Source of the DNA: Massilia sp. R2A-15
GTDB taxonomy: Bacteria; Pseudomonadota; Gammaproteobacteria; Burkholderiales; Burkholderiaceae_D
Assembly (NCBI RefSeq): GCF_030704305.1
Contig: NZ_CP131935.1
Coordinates: forward strand, 992,001 to 1,056,000
Direction of reading: 5' to 3'
Length of the DNA: 64,000 nt
In this document: positions 18,714 to 27,373 of the stretch, piece after piece
How the letters are laid out: each line of letters opens with the position of its first letter
Position numbering within the stretch: the stretch's first letter is position 1
Program-made: the position numbers and the translations under genes
The notes under the pieces: generated by a model
The model's database searches: none
What the model was told of the DNA's origin: nothing
The model's input: only the letters and a program-made list of their open reading frames with translations

Positions 18714-18838
18714 AGGAGCAGCGAGCGCCGCCGACGTGGTTTTTTGACCTGATTGCGCGCTCGCGGAGTAATAAAATGTTGCTTTCCGTCAATTGCTGAA
18801 CTAGTATTGGCGGTATTCCTACCTTCTTTCAAACCACC

Positions 18839-20008
18839 GTGTTGCAAACCCTCCCGTTCCCGTTGGTTGACATGCAAGCTGCTGCCAATGCGGGCAACCA
18901 ATGGGTTGCATTGACCTTGCGCATCGACGCCAGCCAGGCGGAAGATGACGAGGCCGCCGCCTGGCACGCCGTGTTCGCCTCCGGCGACCTGCTGTCGGCA
19001 ATGGCCCCGCTCGACTGCCTGCTGCTGATATCGACGCCAACCCTGCTCACCCCGGCGCTGCTGGCCCTGATGCCGTCCACCCGCGTGATGTTCGCGATCG
19101 ACGCCGCGGCGATGGCCGGCCAGGCCGAGCGCCAGGCCGCCGCGGCGCTGCAGCAGCAGGGCTACCGGGTCCTGCTCGACGGCGCCGACCGCGACGGCGT
19201 GACAGATGCGCCAACGCTGCGCGCCATCTCCCTCGATTGCAGCGCCGCGGCGCCGGCCCCCGGCACGCTGGCGCCGCTGTTCGGCCCGCACCTGGCGCGC
19301 GGCGTCGACAGTGCCGAGCGCCGCGACGAATGCGCGCGCGCCGGCTTCAGCTGGTTTTGCGGCGACTACCCGATCCGTCCGCCGCAATCGGACGAGCAGG
19401 ACGACGGCAGTTCGCGCAAGCGCCTGCTGAACCTGCTGGGCTTGCTGGCGGACGACGCCGACACGCGCGAGGTCGAAGCGCTGCTCAAGCAAGACCCGAC
19501 ACTGTCCTACCATCTGCTCAAGCTGGTCAATTCCGCCGCCTTCGCCCCCAGCACCCCGATCAGCAGTTTCAGCCAGGCCATCGGCCTGCTGGGCCGGCGC
19601 CAGCTGCAACGCTGGCTGCAATTGCTGCTGTACGTGCGCCAGCGGGCGGACGGTCTGCCCAATCCCTTGCTCCCGGTGGCCGCCTTGCGCGCGGCCCAGA
19701 TGGAGTCGCTGTGCAAGCAGCGCGGCGGCGACCGCGAAACGCAGGACCTGGCGTTCATGGTGGGCGTGTTCTCGCTGCTCGACGTATTGCTCGGCATTTC
19801 GATGCAAGAGATCGCCGACGCCCTGCGCCTGGCGCCCGATCCGGCCGCGGCGCTGATTGCGCGCGACGGCTCGATGGGCCGCCTGCTGGCGCTGGTCGAG
19901 GCGCCATCGCGCGACGCGCTGCTGGCCGCCGGGGTCACGCCGGCGCACTGGTGGCAGAGCCAATTGCACGCCTACCACTGGGCGATCCAGGTCAGCAGGA
20001 ACCTATAG
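18839..20008 (+). CDS. HDOD domain signalling protein with degenerate N-terminal (EAL-like) half
   Basis: 389 residues from a GTG. The C-terminal half is an HDOD domain: LLNLLGLLADDADTREVEALLKQD, then LSYHLLKLVNSAAF and SFSQAIGLLGRRQLQRWLQLL. The N-terminal half resembles a degraded EAL barrel of the YuxH type and lacks catalytic residues. HDOD proteins act as non-enzymatic regulators in chemotaxis, motility and c-di-GMP circuits. The stop is immediately followed by the ATG of the PAS-GGDEF-EAL gene (20009), so the two are co-transcribed. Confidence 0.82.
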   Translation: MLQTLPFPLVDMQAAANAGNQWVALTLRIDASQAEDDEAAAWHAVFASGDLLSAMAPLDCLLLISTPTLLTPALLALMPSTRVMFAIDAAAMAGQAERQAAAALQQQGYRVLLDGADRDGVTDAPTLRAISLDCSAAAPAPGTLAPLFGPHLARGVDSAERRDECARAGFSWFCGDYPIRPPQSDEQDDGSSRKRLLNLLGLLADDADTREVEALLKQDPTLSYHLLKLVNSAAFAPSTPISSFSQAIGLLGRRQLQRWLQLLLYVRQRADGLPNPLLPVAALRAAQMESLCKQRGGDRETQDLAFMVGVFSLLDVLLGISMQEIADALRLAPDPAAALIARDGSMGRLLALVEAPSRDALLAAGVTPAHWWQSQLHAYHWAIQVSRNL

Positions 20009-22042
20009 ATGCGCGCGCAGCCAGTGTCCGATTTCATCACCAGCAGCGACGCCTTGTGCGACGCGGTGATGCGGCTGCGCGGCAAGGTATTGCACGAAGA
20101 ACTGGGCCGCATCGCGCGCACCCTGCTGGGCTGCCCGTACGGCGTGTTCGAGGCAGGCGACGGCGAGCACGAATCGTTTGCGCCGATCGGCGAACAGTTG
20201 CGCCAGGAAGTCGCGAGCGACGGCCACCGCTTCGGCAGCTACCGCGTGTTCGGCCGGCTCGGCTACAACGCGGAAGACCGCCATCACCTCGCCAGCCTGG
20301 CGCGGCTGACGGCCAGCCTGATGCAGGTGCATTCGCTGGCGCAGCGCTCGACGCACGCCTTCGTGCAGGTGGAGGCGCAGCTTGCGCACCAGCTGCAGGT
20401 GCTCGACCAGATTCAGGAGTCGGTGCTCACGCTCGACCGGACCGGCTACATCACCAGCTGGAACAAGGGCGCCGAGCGGCTGTTCGGCTACAGCGCGGTG
20501 GAAGCGATCGGCAATCACATCCTGTTCCTGTATGTGGACGAGGACGAAAATTTTCACGACAGCTTTGCCGAGCAGGGCGGGCGCCTGATGGAAGTGCGGC
20601 GCCGCAAGAAATCCGGCGAAGTGTTCTGGGCCAGCATGACCCTGACGCCGCTGGTGGACCTCGACGAGCGCCCGATCGGCCTGATCGCCTACCTGAGCGA
20701 CATCACCGAGCGCAAGCAGGCAGAGGAACGCCTGCACCATTTGGCCTATTACGACGCGCTGACCGGCCTGCCGAACCGCACGCTGCTGACCAAGCTGCTG
20801 GACCAGGCGCTGATGGTGGCGCAGCGCAACGAGGCGACCGGCTGCGTGCTGTTCATCGACCTCGACCGCTTCAAGTGGATCAACGACACGCTCGGGCGGC
20901 GCATCGGCGACGAACTGCTGCGGCAGGTGTCGCTGCGTTTCCGCGACGCGCTGCGCGAGGAAGACATCGTGGCGCGGCTGTCGGGCGACGAATTCGTCGT
21001 CGGCCTGTTCGACATCCGCCAGCATTTCGAGGCGACCACGGTGGCGCAGAAGCTGCAGGCGTCGCTCGGGAGGCCGTTCCTGATCGAAGGACACGACCTG
21101 CGCGTGGGCGCCAGCGTTGGCATCAGCGTGTATCCGCAGGACGGCGGCGATGCCGAAACCCTGCTGCGGCTGGCCGACATCGCGATGGCGCGCGCCAAGC
21201 AGGGCCATCACGATAATCCCGAGGACAGCGTGGCGTTTTACAGCCTCGACATGAACCAAGGCATGCATGAGCGCATGCGGATCGAGTCGGGCCTGCGCCA
21301 TGCGCTGGGGCACGGCGAACTGCTGCTGCACTTCCAGCCGAAGTTCCAGATCGACGGCCATCGCATCATCGGCGCCGAGGCGCTGGTGCGCTGGATGCAT
21401 CCGGAGCGCGGCCTGGTGCCGCCGGCCGAGTTCATTCCGCTGGCCGAAACGACCGGCCTGATCGTGCAGGTGGGCGAGTGGGTGCTGGAAGCGGCGTGCG
21501 CGCAGGCGGCGATCTGGCAGAGGGCGGGGCTGCCGCCGCTGCGGATTGCGATCAATGTGTCGGCGCGCGAATTTACCGCAACCTTGCCGGGGCGGCTGGC
21601 GGCGACCTTGAGGCGCTATGAGCTGGCGCCAAGCTGGTTGGAGCTGGAAATTACCGAGAGCGCGCTGATGCACGACATCGAGCGCGTGATCGACATCATG
21701 GGCGAGATCAACGCGCTGGGCGTGACCTTGTCGCTGGACGATTTCGGCACCGGCTATTCGAGCCTGTCGTACCTGAAGCGCTTTCCGATTCACACGCTGA
21801 AGATCGACCGCTCGTTCACCACCGGTGTGCCGAATGACGCCAGCGATTGCGCGATTGCCACCACCATCATCGGCATGGCCCAGAAGCTGGGGCACCAGGT
21901 GATTGCGGAAGGGGTGGAGACGGTCGAGCAGCTGGAATTCCTGCGCGCATCGGGTTGTGATGAAGTGCAGGGGTATCTGTTCTCGCGGCCGCTGGCGGCG
22001 GGGGCGTTCGAGACGGCGCTGCGGGAGAACTGGCTGCTGTGA
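20009..22042 (+). CDS. PAS-GGDEF-EAL cyclic-di-GMP turnover protein
   Basis: 677 residues. The N-terminal region (1-130) may be a GAF-like fold. Next is a PAS domain with [19 protein letters not shown] and [13 protein letters not shown], then a GGDEF domain with the signature SGDEF in RLSGDEFVV and the I-site REED five residues upstream. It ends in an EAL domain ([40 protein letters not shown]). The Ser variant of GGDEF can still be active. EAL catalytic residues look intact, so a phosphodiesterase role is likely. No membrane segment; cytosolic. It is directly downstream of the HDOD gene. Confidence 0.92.
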   Translation: MRAQPVSDFITSSDALCDAVMRLRGKVLHEELGRIARTLLGCPYGVFEAGDGEHESFAPIGEQLRQEVASDGHRFGSYRVFGRLGYNAEDRHHLASLARLTASLMQVHSLAQRSTHAFVQVEAQLAHQLQVLDQIQESVLTLDRTGYITSWNKGAERLFGYSAVEAIGNHILFLYVDEDENFHDSFAEQGGRLMEVRRRKKSGEVFWASMTLTPLVDLDERPIGLIAYLSDITERKQAEERLHHLAYYDALTGLPNRTLLTKLLDQALMVAQRNEATGCVLFIDLDRFKWINDTLGRRIGDELLRQVSLRFRDALREEDIVARLSGDEFVVGLFDIRQHFEATTVAQKLQASLGRPFLIEGHDLRVGASVGISVYPQDGGDAETLLRLADIAMARAKQGHHDNPEDSVAFYSLDMNQGMHERMRIESGLRHALGHGELLLHFQPKFQIDGHRIIGAEALVRWMHPERGLVPPAEFIPLAETTGLIVQVGEWVLEAACAQAAIWQRAGLPPLRIAINVSAREFTATLPGRLAATLRRYELAPSWLELEITESALMHDIERVIDIMGEINALGVTLSLDDFGTGYSSLSYLKRFPIHTLKIDRSFTTGVPNDASDCAIATTIIGMAQKLGHQVIAEGVETVEQLEFLRASGCDEVQGYLFSRPLAAGAFETALRENWLL

Positions 22043-22080
22043 TGGCGGGCCCTGCGCTACCGGCGGGGAGGTGATTTATG

Positions 22081-22086
22081 TATAAT
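22081..22086 (+). promoter_or_regulatory. -10 box of the tRNA-Ser promoter
   Basis: Perfect TATAAT starting 18 bases before the tRNA 5' end. Confidence 0.6.
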
Positions 22087-22098
22087 GCGGGTCTTGCA

Positions 22099-22188
22099 GG
22101 AAGCGTGGCCGAGCGGTTGAAGGCACCAGTCTTGAAAACTGGCGACGGGGGAACCTGTTCGTGAGTTCGAATCTCACCGCTTCCGCCA
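22099..22188 (+). tRNA. tRNA-Ser (anticodon TGA)
   Basis: Class II tRNA of 90 nt including an encoded CCA. Acceptor GGAAGCG pairs with CGCTTCC, the anticodon loop CTTGAAA carries TGA, there is a long variable arm (CGACGGGGGAACCTGTTCG), and the T-loop is TTCGAAT. Its 3' end is the attachment-like sequence of the adjacent low-GC island. Confidence 0.96.
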
Positions 22189-22200
22189 AGAAATAAATGA

Positions 22201-22220
22201 GCCCCGAATGGGGCTTTTTT
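22201..22220 (+). terminator. Terminator of tRNA-Ser
   Basis: GCCCC-GAAT-GGGGC stem-loop followed by six T, 13 nt after the CCA end. Confidence 0.85.
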
Positions 22221-22226
22221 ATTTTT

Positions 22227-22338
22227 TGGCGGAAGCGAGTGAGCCACCTGCGTGGCTCACGGGTGAGATTCGAAGGCCATCCGCGTACTCGCGGTGGAGC
22301 GGCCTGCCGAAGGTAGGCGAATCTCACCGCTTCCGCCA
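22227..22338. repeat. Inverted and direct copies of the tRNA-Ser 3' end (attachment-site-like)
   Basis: Bases 22318-22338 repeat exactly the last 21 bases of the tRNA gene (22168-22188). Bases 22227-22237 plus 22263-22272 are the same sequence inverted, interrupted by a perfect 9-bp hairpin (GTGAGCCAC/GTGGCTCAC). Together they form a large foldback. Duplication of a tRNA 3' end is the usual mark of site-specific integration. No integrase gene is present nearby. Confidence 0.75.
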
Positions 22339-22351
22339 GCAGCATATCGGT

Positions 22352-22374
22352 GCTCCCTGACGGGAGCTTTTTTT
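22352..22374 (+). terminator. Terminator after the second tRNA 3'-end copy
   Basis: GCTCCC-TGAC-GGGAGC followed by seven T. Confidence 0.75.
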
Positions 22375-22434
22375 CGCCTCTTCATCGGGATAATGTGCGC
22401 GGATGTCCTCCACTGTTCACGAGGAGAGTACCGA

Positions 22435-24180
22435 TCAAACCTGCTCGATGATGCTGGCCCTGGGGCCTCTCAGCGTGGCCGTCGGTGTAGGCTCCCATGG
22501 CCGCAGTCCCTGATCTTTGGAGAGACGGATGCGGTGCATCTTCATCGCATCGATGATATCCGCCGGCGCCGGGTGTTCTATCAGGAGGGGCAGAGTTTGT
22601 GCGGCTTCAAGATAAAAGCAATGTTTGGAGGTTTGACCGTCGGCTAAGAATGCGTCTTCCCACCAGTTGGTGATGTAATCACTCGCGCGCTCAAGTGCAC
22701 CCTGCGTAATGAGGCGGTTCGACTTTTGATTGTTGATTTGTTTTGACGCGGGCATCAGGTTCCATGCGTCGCCACAAGGCCAGGCTGCAAACGGAAAGCA
22801 GTGGTCAATATCGAAGTCGTCACGCAATCGCTGGCCGGACCACACGCAGTAGACAGCCTTCCCCGCCGAACGGAGACGCACAACGGCTTCGCGCGCGATT
22901 CGGGTGTCGCGCTCAGGATCTGACCATGCCAACTTTGTTTGGGCTAGTTGACGTGCGTTCGGCTGGCCGCTCCCCGCATAGACTTCTATCAGCCTGACCC
23001 ACTCAGATATGAGGACTGGTTCAATCCAAACGTTGTAGCGAGTGAGGGCCAGCCAGATCTGGGGAGGCACGCGTAGTTCGCCGAAGCTCCAGAGGAAGGG
23101 CGCGTCAATCGAGAGCGGCGATGGGGTAGTGGTGCGTCGGCCAGATTGAATTTCGAATATGGGCTGGTCACTCGCCGGCCAGCGCAAATAGGTGGCCGGC
23201 ATCCGGCGAATTAATTGCGAGATCTCGGAAAGACTGCGTTGGAGATGCTTCGCCGTGTCGCCACTGAAGGTTGCCCCCACACGCAGTTCGAAGGGATTGA
23301 TGATCCGTAGGGCGTTGAAGCTGTCCGTGACAAAGCCAGGTCGTGTGCCTAAGCGCGTACGCGGCATCTGCGGCAGATCGCTTTCGATCAGGGGCTTGTA
23401 CATGCGCATCCAGAACAGTGCGACCATGCCCATGGGGACGGCGACGAAATCGGATTCGTGGCGTGCCGTACCGTTCGCAGTGTCCGCGATCCGAGCCAGT
23501 ATGCGTAATAGGGCGATTTTATATGTGGAAGATTTGTCGTCCACCAGAACCAGGTTGCGGAGAAGAGGCAAGGCGCCGAGTCCGTCGTCAGGCAGCCCAA
23601 GGACCGCAGTGGTCCAAGAAATGCCGACGCGGCCCAATCGATCGGCGCTTTCGCTCGCGTGAACCACTCTGAGTCCGAACTGCTGCGAGAGTGACGATAG
23701 TTCCTGCAGCGAGACTTCGTGCATCTCGCGTTCGCGATCAGGCGCACCAAGTCTGAGAGTGATGGCAATGCGGCCGCCAGGCGCCAACATCGTGGCGAGC
23801 TTTCTCAGGGCTCGCGCACGAGACGCCGGAGGAATGTGCATCCATACCGCGGACAGGAGAATGAGGTCGAAGGTCAGTCCAAGGCGCCGTACCTGGGAGA
23901 GCTCGGGAAGGCTGTCAGACAACCAGTGAATTTGGGATGACGGGTGCAACGTCCGTCCCCTTTGCAGCATTGCGTCGGACGGTTCGACCGCAACGACATC
24001 GTATCCATTGGCCGCAAACCAGGCAGCGTCGCGACCGGAGCCGGCGCCAATGTCCAGAATAGTGGCGCCAGGCTGGGGCAGCAGATTGAGTAGCGCCGCA
24101 TGCACGTCCTCGAACGCCAACGATTCATATTGAGTCACCAGTGCTGGTGCGTTCTGATCGTAGTAGGGGATCGGCGTCAT
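22435..24180 (-). CDS. Fusion of SAM-dependent methyltransferase and HNH nuclease
   Basis: 581 residues from the ATG at 24180 (MTPIPYYDQNAPALVTQYES); longer in-frame extensions exist and no strong ribosome site decides. The N-terminal ~200 residues are a class I methyltransferase with motif I ILDIGAGSGRDAAWFAANG, VVAVEPSDAM, and motif IV-like FDLILLSAVWMHIP. A middle region without recognised domain follows. The C-terminal third contains an HNH-type motif: CVWSGQRL, DIDHCFPFAAW and WNLMPASKQINNQKSNRL (about residues 440-495). Such a fusion fits a self-contained nucleic-acid modification and cleavage defence protein. Composition is lower in GC than the flanks; it lies in the tRNA-Ser island, divergent from the membrane operon. 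Confidence 0.8.
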   Translation of the reverse strand: MTPIPYYDQNAPALVTQYESLAFEDVHAALLNLLPQPGATILDIGAGSGRDAAWFAANGYDVVAVEPSDAMLQRGRTLHPSSQIHWLSDSLPELSQVRRLGLTFDLILLSAVWMHIPPASRARALRKLATMLAPGGRIAITLRLGAPDREREMHEVSLQELSSLSQQFGLRVVHASESADRLGRVGISWTTAVLGLPDDGLGALPLLRNLVLVDDKSSTYKIALLRILARIADTANGTARHESDFVAVPMGMVALFWMRMYKPLIESDLPQMPRTRLGTRPGFVTDSFNALRIINPFELRVGATFSGDTAKHLQRSLSEISQLIRRMPATYLRWPASDQPIFEIQSGRRTTTPSPLSIDAPFLWSFGELRVPPQIWLALTRYNVWIEPVLISEWVRLIEVYAGSGQPNARQLAQTKLAWSDPERDTRIAREAVVRLRSAGKAVYCVWSGQRLRDDFDIDHCFPFAAWPCGDAWNLMPASKQINNQKSNRLITQGALERASDYITNWWEDAFLADGQTSKHCFYLEAAQTLPLLIEHPAPADIIDAMKMHRIRLSKDQGLRPWEPTPTATLRGPRASIIEQV

Positions 24181-24206
24181 TCGACTATGTTGCCATTTTT
24201 CTGTCT

Positions 24207-24452
24207 TTATTGAAACATTCGTTTCGCTATCTGGTGCAACAGCACGCGGATGTCGGTGATCGGCGCCGGCTTCACGCACGATGCTACATCGCTCTCAGCC
24301 GGGAAAAGCGTTACATGATTCTGTCCCGAGCACGCAAATTCATCCCACGCGGCTTTGACAGTATCAAGTAAAAGCAGAGTCGCCAACGTAATGCGGGATA
24401 GGCTGGCGCCGGAGAACGTGCTCCGCGCAAGGCTAACTTTAATTGGACGCAT
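24207..24452 (-). CDS. Possible small protein upstream of the methyltransferase-HNH gene
   Basis: 81 codons (MRPIKVSLARSTFSGASLSR...), ending 27 bases before the methyltransferase-HNH start and on the same strand. I recognise no family, and no ribosome site stands out. It could be a real small partner, part of a leader, or a chance frame. Confidence 0.25.
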   Translation of the reverse strand: MRPIKVSLARSTFSGASLSRITLATLLLLDTVKAAWDEFACSGQNHVTLFPAESDVASCVKPAPITDIRVLLHQIAKRMFQ

Positions 24453-25092
24453 TTATCGATTTAACTACGGCGCGACACCCCCATGGGCGCTATTTTCCGG
24501 TTGAACGGAGTGAGCATCGACCTGGACGCTTACACGCGGCCCGCGCATAACCCTGCAAGGCGCTCTCGATCAACCCCCCGACGAAGCGCTGCTTAGCATC
24601 TTCGCGACGCTCGTCGAAGGAGTTGGCGCTCCGGCGGCGCCGCCCGTGGAAGCGACCGCATGCACAAAAATATCTGTGCGCCCCGTGTGACGAAATCCTA
24701 ACTTGTCTGAGGACGCTGGCCGCAGGCGGAAGCAGTCCTCATCTTGCAAGCGCGGCGCCCCATCTAGATGGCACCTCGCTCATTGAAGAAATGTAGCACT
24801 GCGTTACAGGCTGTGTTTCGATTACGCCGCAGCAGTAGCCGAGCCTGGGACGCATCGGTACGTGTCCGCAGAACGTTGCGCTTCTACTCAAGATAGCGCA
24901 CCACATTCGTCTTTCGTTAGCGAGACATAAGCGGGAACGGCGAGGAGTTTGCAGTTGAATGCTGTGTTAGCTCCATTGATATCAAACAAGATGATGCTAA
25001 AAGATAAACCAACCGTTATAATAAATTGCACGCAGGAACAGTTGCCCAAGTGCGATAAGTTGCCAATCGATCAACACCAGAGATATTCATAA
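24453..25092. other. Non-coding gap between divergent island genes
   Basis: About 640 bases. The part near 24480-24700 is GC-rich and may be a gene remnant, with only short disrupted frames. From about 24900 the sequence turns AT-rich, with a perfect TATAAT at 25017-25022, a candidate -10 about 70 bases before the operon start. No recognisable -35. Confidence 0.45.
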
Positions 25093-26565
25093 ATGCCTAC
25101 CTACACGAATTATGCCGGCGAACTTTCCACCGAGCTCGATGCCTACCGAAAACGCGGCGAAAAGGAGGCGGCTCACCATAGACCGCCTGGTGACGCGTTA
25201 CAGATGGACCAGAATGAGACGACGCTGCAAGCGGAGGCGGAAAAATGGATCGGGTCTGAACAGCGATTATTCGATGCAGTGTTGACGGAATCCTCTCGCG
25301 CGATTGCGGAATCGGGGCAAAAAGTGGTAGAGCTCCAAGGTCGGGCAGATCAGCTACTACTTGACACAACACTATTGGCGACAATCGAGGCCGACATGTC
25401 GGCAGAGCGGGACGCATTAGTATTGTTGACCGAAAATCGAATGAAAACGGAAGTGGACTGGCGCCACCTTCGTGCAATTAATGGTATCACAATTCAAGCC
25501 AGTTATCCGGAGAGTGTGATATGGCATCTGGCCTTAATTTTCGCTCTCGCTCTTATTGAAACCATTGTTAATGCATTTTTCTACGAAAATTCTCAAGGGT
25601 TATTGGGGGGATTTACTGTAGCGCTGGGCGTTTCATTTATTAATATGGTAGGCGCGTTGATCTTGGGTTATGGTTTTCGATATAAAAATCTATCAAAGAT
25701 CGATTATCGGTTTGTGGGTTACGGATGTTTAATTGCTTTTCTGGTTCTGGCTATCTATTGCAACGCACTATTTGCGGCGTTTCGTTCAGAATATCAATTA
25801 ATATTGGATCCGTCTGATGGAATTCAGATGAGGCACGGGTTTGCAATTGCCGCTGCCGAAGCAAAAAAGATATTCTATTTGGGAATGGGCTTTTCTGATT
25901 TAACAAGTTTTGTTCTGTTCGGGCTTGGTTTAGTTTTAAGTTTTTTGGCGTTTTATAAAGGCTATACACTGGACGATAAATTTCCAGGATACGGTGCGCT
26001 GGATCGAACGCGCAAGGAGGCGTTAAAATCCGAAGCCGTGCAACAAGAGATGCTTCGACAAAAAATAAAAGAATATTTGCACCACAGAAAAGCAGAAACG
26101 CAAGCCATTCTTCACGAACCGGCGCAGATTATTAATCTCGCGTCGCGTCGAATATCAGATTTGCAGATCGCCAAATCTACATTGATTAATCAAGCGCAGG
26201 CCATTCAACGAGATTTTGCACTGGTTTTAAGCACGTATCGCAACGCAAATGCATCGATCCGCGCGACAGCTGTGCCGGGTTATTTTAAAATCATCCCGGA
26301 TTTGATTGCGAAAATTGATGTCTCTCCGGCCACACCGTTCCTCGATCAACTCGCACGGCTTCAGACGGATGTCAAAATCTGGCGTGACGAAAATCAAGAC
26401 GCGTTAAATCTAAAATTGCAGGCGTTACAGAGCGATTCGGCAAAAATCTTGAGTTTTACATTTTCGGCTTTCTTGCGTGACGTGGAGAACGAAGCCAAGG
26501 AACGAATCAACCGAGCAGTGGCAACTGTTCATCGCGACAATCTGGAAATGACGACCAATGCTTAG
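25093..26565 (+). CDS. Four-TM membrane protein with flanking helical domains (first gene of the stator-like operon)
   Basis: 490 residues, no recognised family. The N-terminal ~135 residues are charged and helical. Four predicted membrane helices lie near 142-164 (VIWHLALIFALALIETIVNA), 170-194, 207-230 and 264-291. The C-terminal ~190 residues are predominantly helical, with coiled-coil character (QEMLRQKIKEYLHHRKAETQ). The last 8 bases overlap the next gene, implying translational coupling. Codon use and AT content differ from the chromosome. Given the company of MotA/MotB-like proteins, it may be a scaffold or sensor in the same membrane complex; that is inference. Confidence 0.8.
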   Translation: MPTYTNYAGELSTELDAYRKRGEKEAAHHRPPGDALQMDQNETTLQAEAEKWIGSEQRLFDAVLTESSRAIAESGQKVVELQGRADQLLLDTTLLATIEADMSAERDALVLLTENRMKTEVDWRHLRAINGITIQASYPESVIWHLALIFALALIETIVNAFFYENSQGLLGGFTVALGVSFINMVGALILGYGFRYKNLSKIDYRFVGYGCLIAFLVLAIYCNALFAAFRSEYQLILDPSDGIQMRHGFAIAAAEAKKIFYLGMGFSDLTSFVLFGLGLVLSFLAFYKGYTLDDKFPGYGALDRTRKEALKSEAVQQEMLRQKIKEYLHHRKAETQAILHEPAQIINLASRRISDLQIAKSTLINQAQAIQRDFALVLSTYRNANASIRATAVPGYFKIIPDLIAKIDVSPATPFLDQLARLQTDVKIWRDENQDALNLKLQALQSDSAKILSFTFSAFLRDVENEAKERINRAVATVHRDNLEMTTNA

Positions 26566-27373
26566 CCGAAAAGATAAGAAAGGGATTTGGCTGATCGCTG
26601 CGGTCTCTGCAATTTTCATTGTCATTTTTGCGGTAAAAATTGCTTTCGATAAGCACGCAAAGCCGGGGGGCGACAATTGTGTGGGTACGCCGGTAGGAAA
26701 TACAGTGATTGTTCTGGATTATTCAGAAGAGATACCTGAGCAGACAAAGAGTGAAATTGCCGCACGTGCGATGGCTCGGATAATAGGGGAAGTAAAGGTC
26801 AATGAACGTGTTTCGATCTTTACTGTTTCGGATGATTCGCAGCGCGCACTGAGACCCGTACTCTCGGTTTGCAAACCGCCTAATGATGGAAATAGAATGG
26901 TCGAGGGAATCCAAACAATTCAGAAGCGGTTCCACGCAACTTTTGAAAAGCCTCTCCGAGAGATATTGCAAAAGAACCCAGCCGAAAGCAAAGAATCTCC
27001 AATTGCGCAGACGCTAACTGATATTGCCCTCAGTGAATATTTAGCAGGCGATCGAAGCACTTTATTAATCTTTTCAGATATGTTGGAAAATACGGAGAAG
27101 TTCACGATGTATGGTTGCGAATCATCGGCAAATATCATAGATCGTTACCGCCTATCGCGTCACGGTGCCATGGAACGGCCGAAGTTTTCAAATGCGCGAA
27201 TCGATATTAACCTGATCCCAAGGCTCGGGCAAACTGCGGGAACGTTAAAATGCAGAGATAAATTCTGGCCATGGTTTTTTGGTGACAATCCTGGCGCTGA
27301 CGCGGCACTTTCAATCCGTTACCTTCCCGGCGGAGCCGGCCACGCTCAGCTTATTCCTAGGCATTCCAAATGA
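26558..27373 (+). CDS. Membrane-anchored vWA-like protein
   Basis: 271 residues. A single N-terminal membrane helix (about residues 10-30) precedes a domain resembling von Willebrand factor A. A strand ends in IVLDYSEE (Asp54-x-Ser56 as the MIDAS start), a Ser/Thr region follows (SPIAQTLTDIA, around 147-154), and then strand TLLIFSDMLENTE (Asp174). Spacing and order match metal-dependent adhesion sites, although the canonical DxSxS is DYSEE here. The domain would face the periplasm if the helix is a start-anchor. It overlaps both neighbours (ATG inside the upstream gene; ATGA with the downstream one). Its likely role is a protein-interaction module of the complex. Confidence 0.72.
   Translation: MLSRKDKKGIWLIAAVSAIFIVIFAVKIAFDKHAKPGGDNCVGTPVGNTVIVLDYSEEIPEQTKSEIAARAMARIIGEVKVNERVSIFTVSDDSQRALRPVLSVCKPPNDGNRMVEGIQTIQKRFHATFEKPLREILQKNPAESKESPIAQTLTDIALSEYLAGDRSTLLIFSDMLENTEKFTMYGCESSANIIDRYRLSRHGAMERPKFSNARIDINLIPRLGQTAGTLKCRDKFWPWFFGDNPGADAALSIRYLPGGAGHAQLIPRHSK

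Noticed and set aside
24480..24700. Gene remnant in the island gap
   Set aside because: GC-rich with short open stretches in different frames, but no recognisable similarity, so not called a pseudogene.
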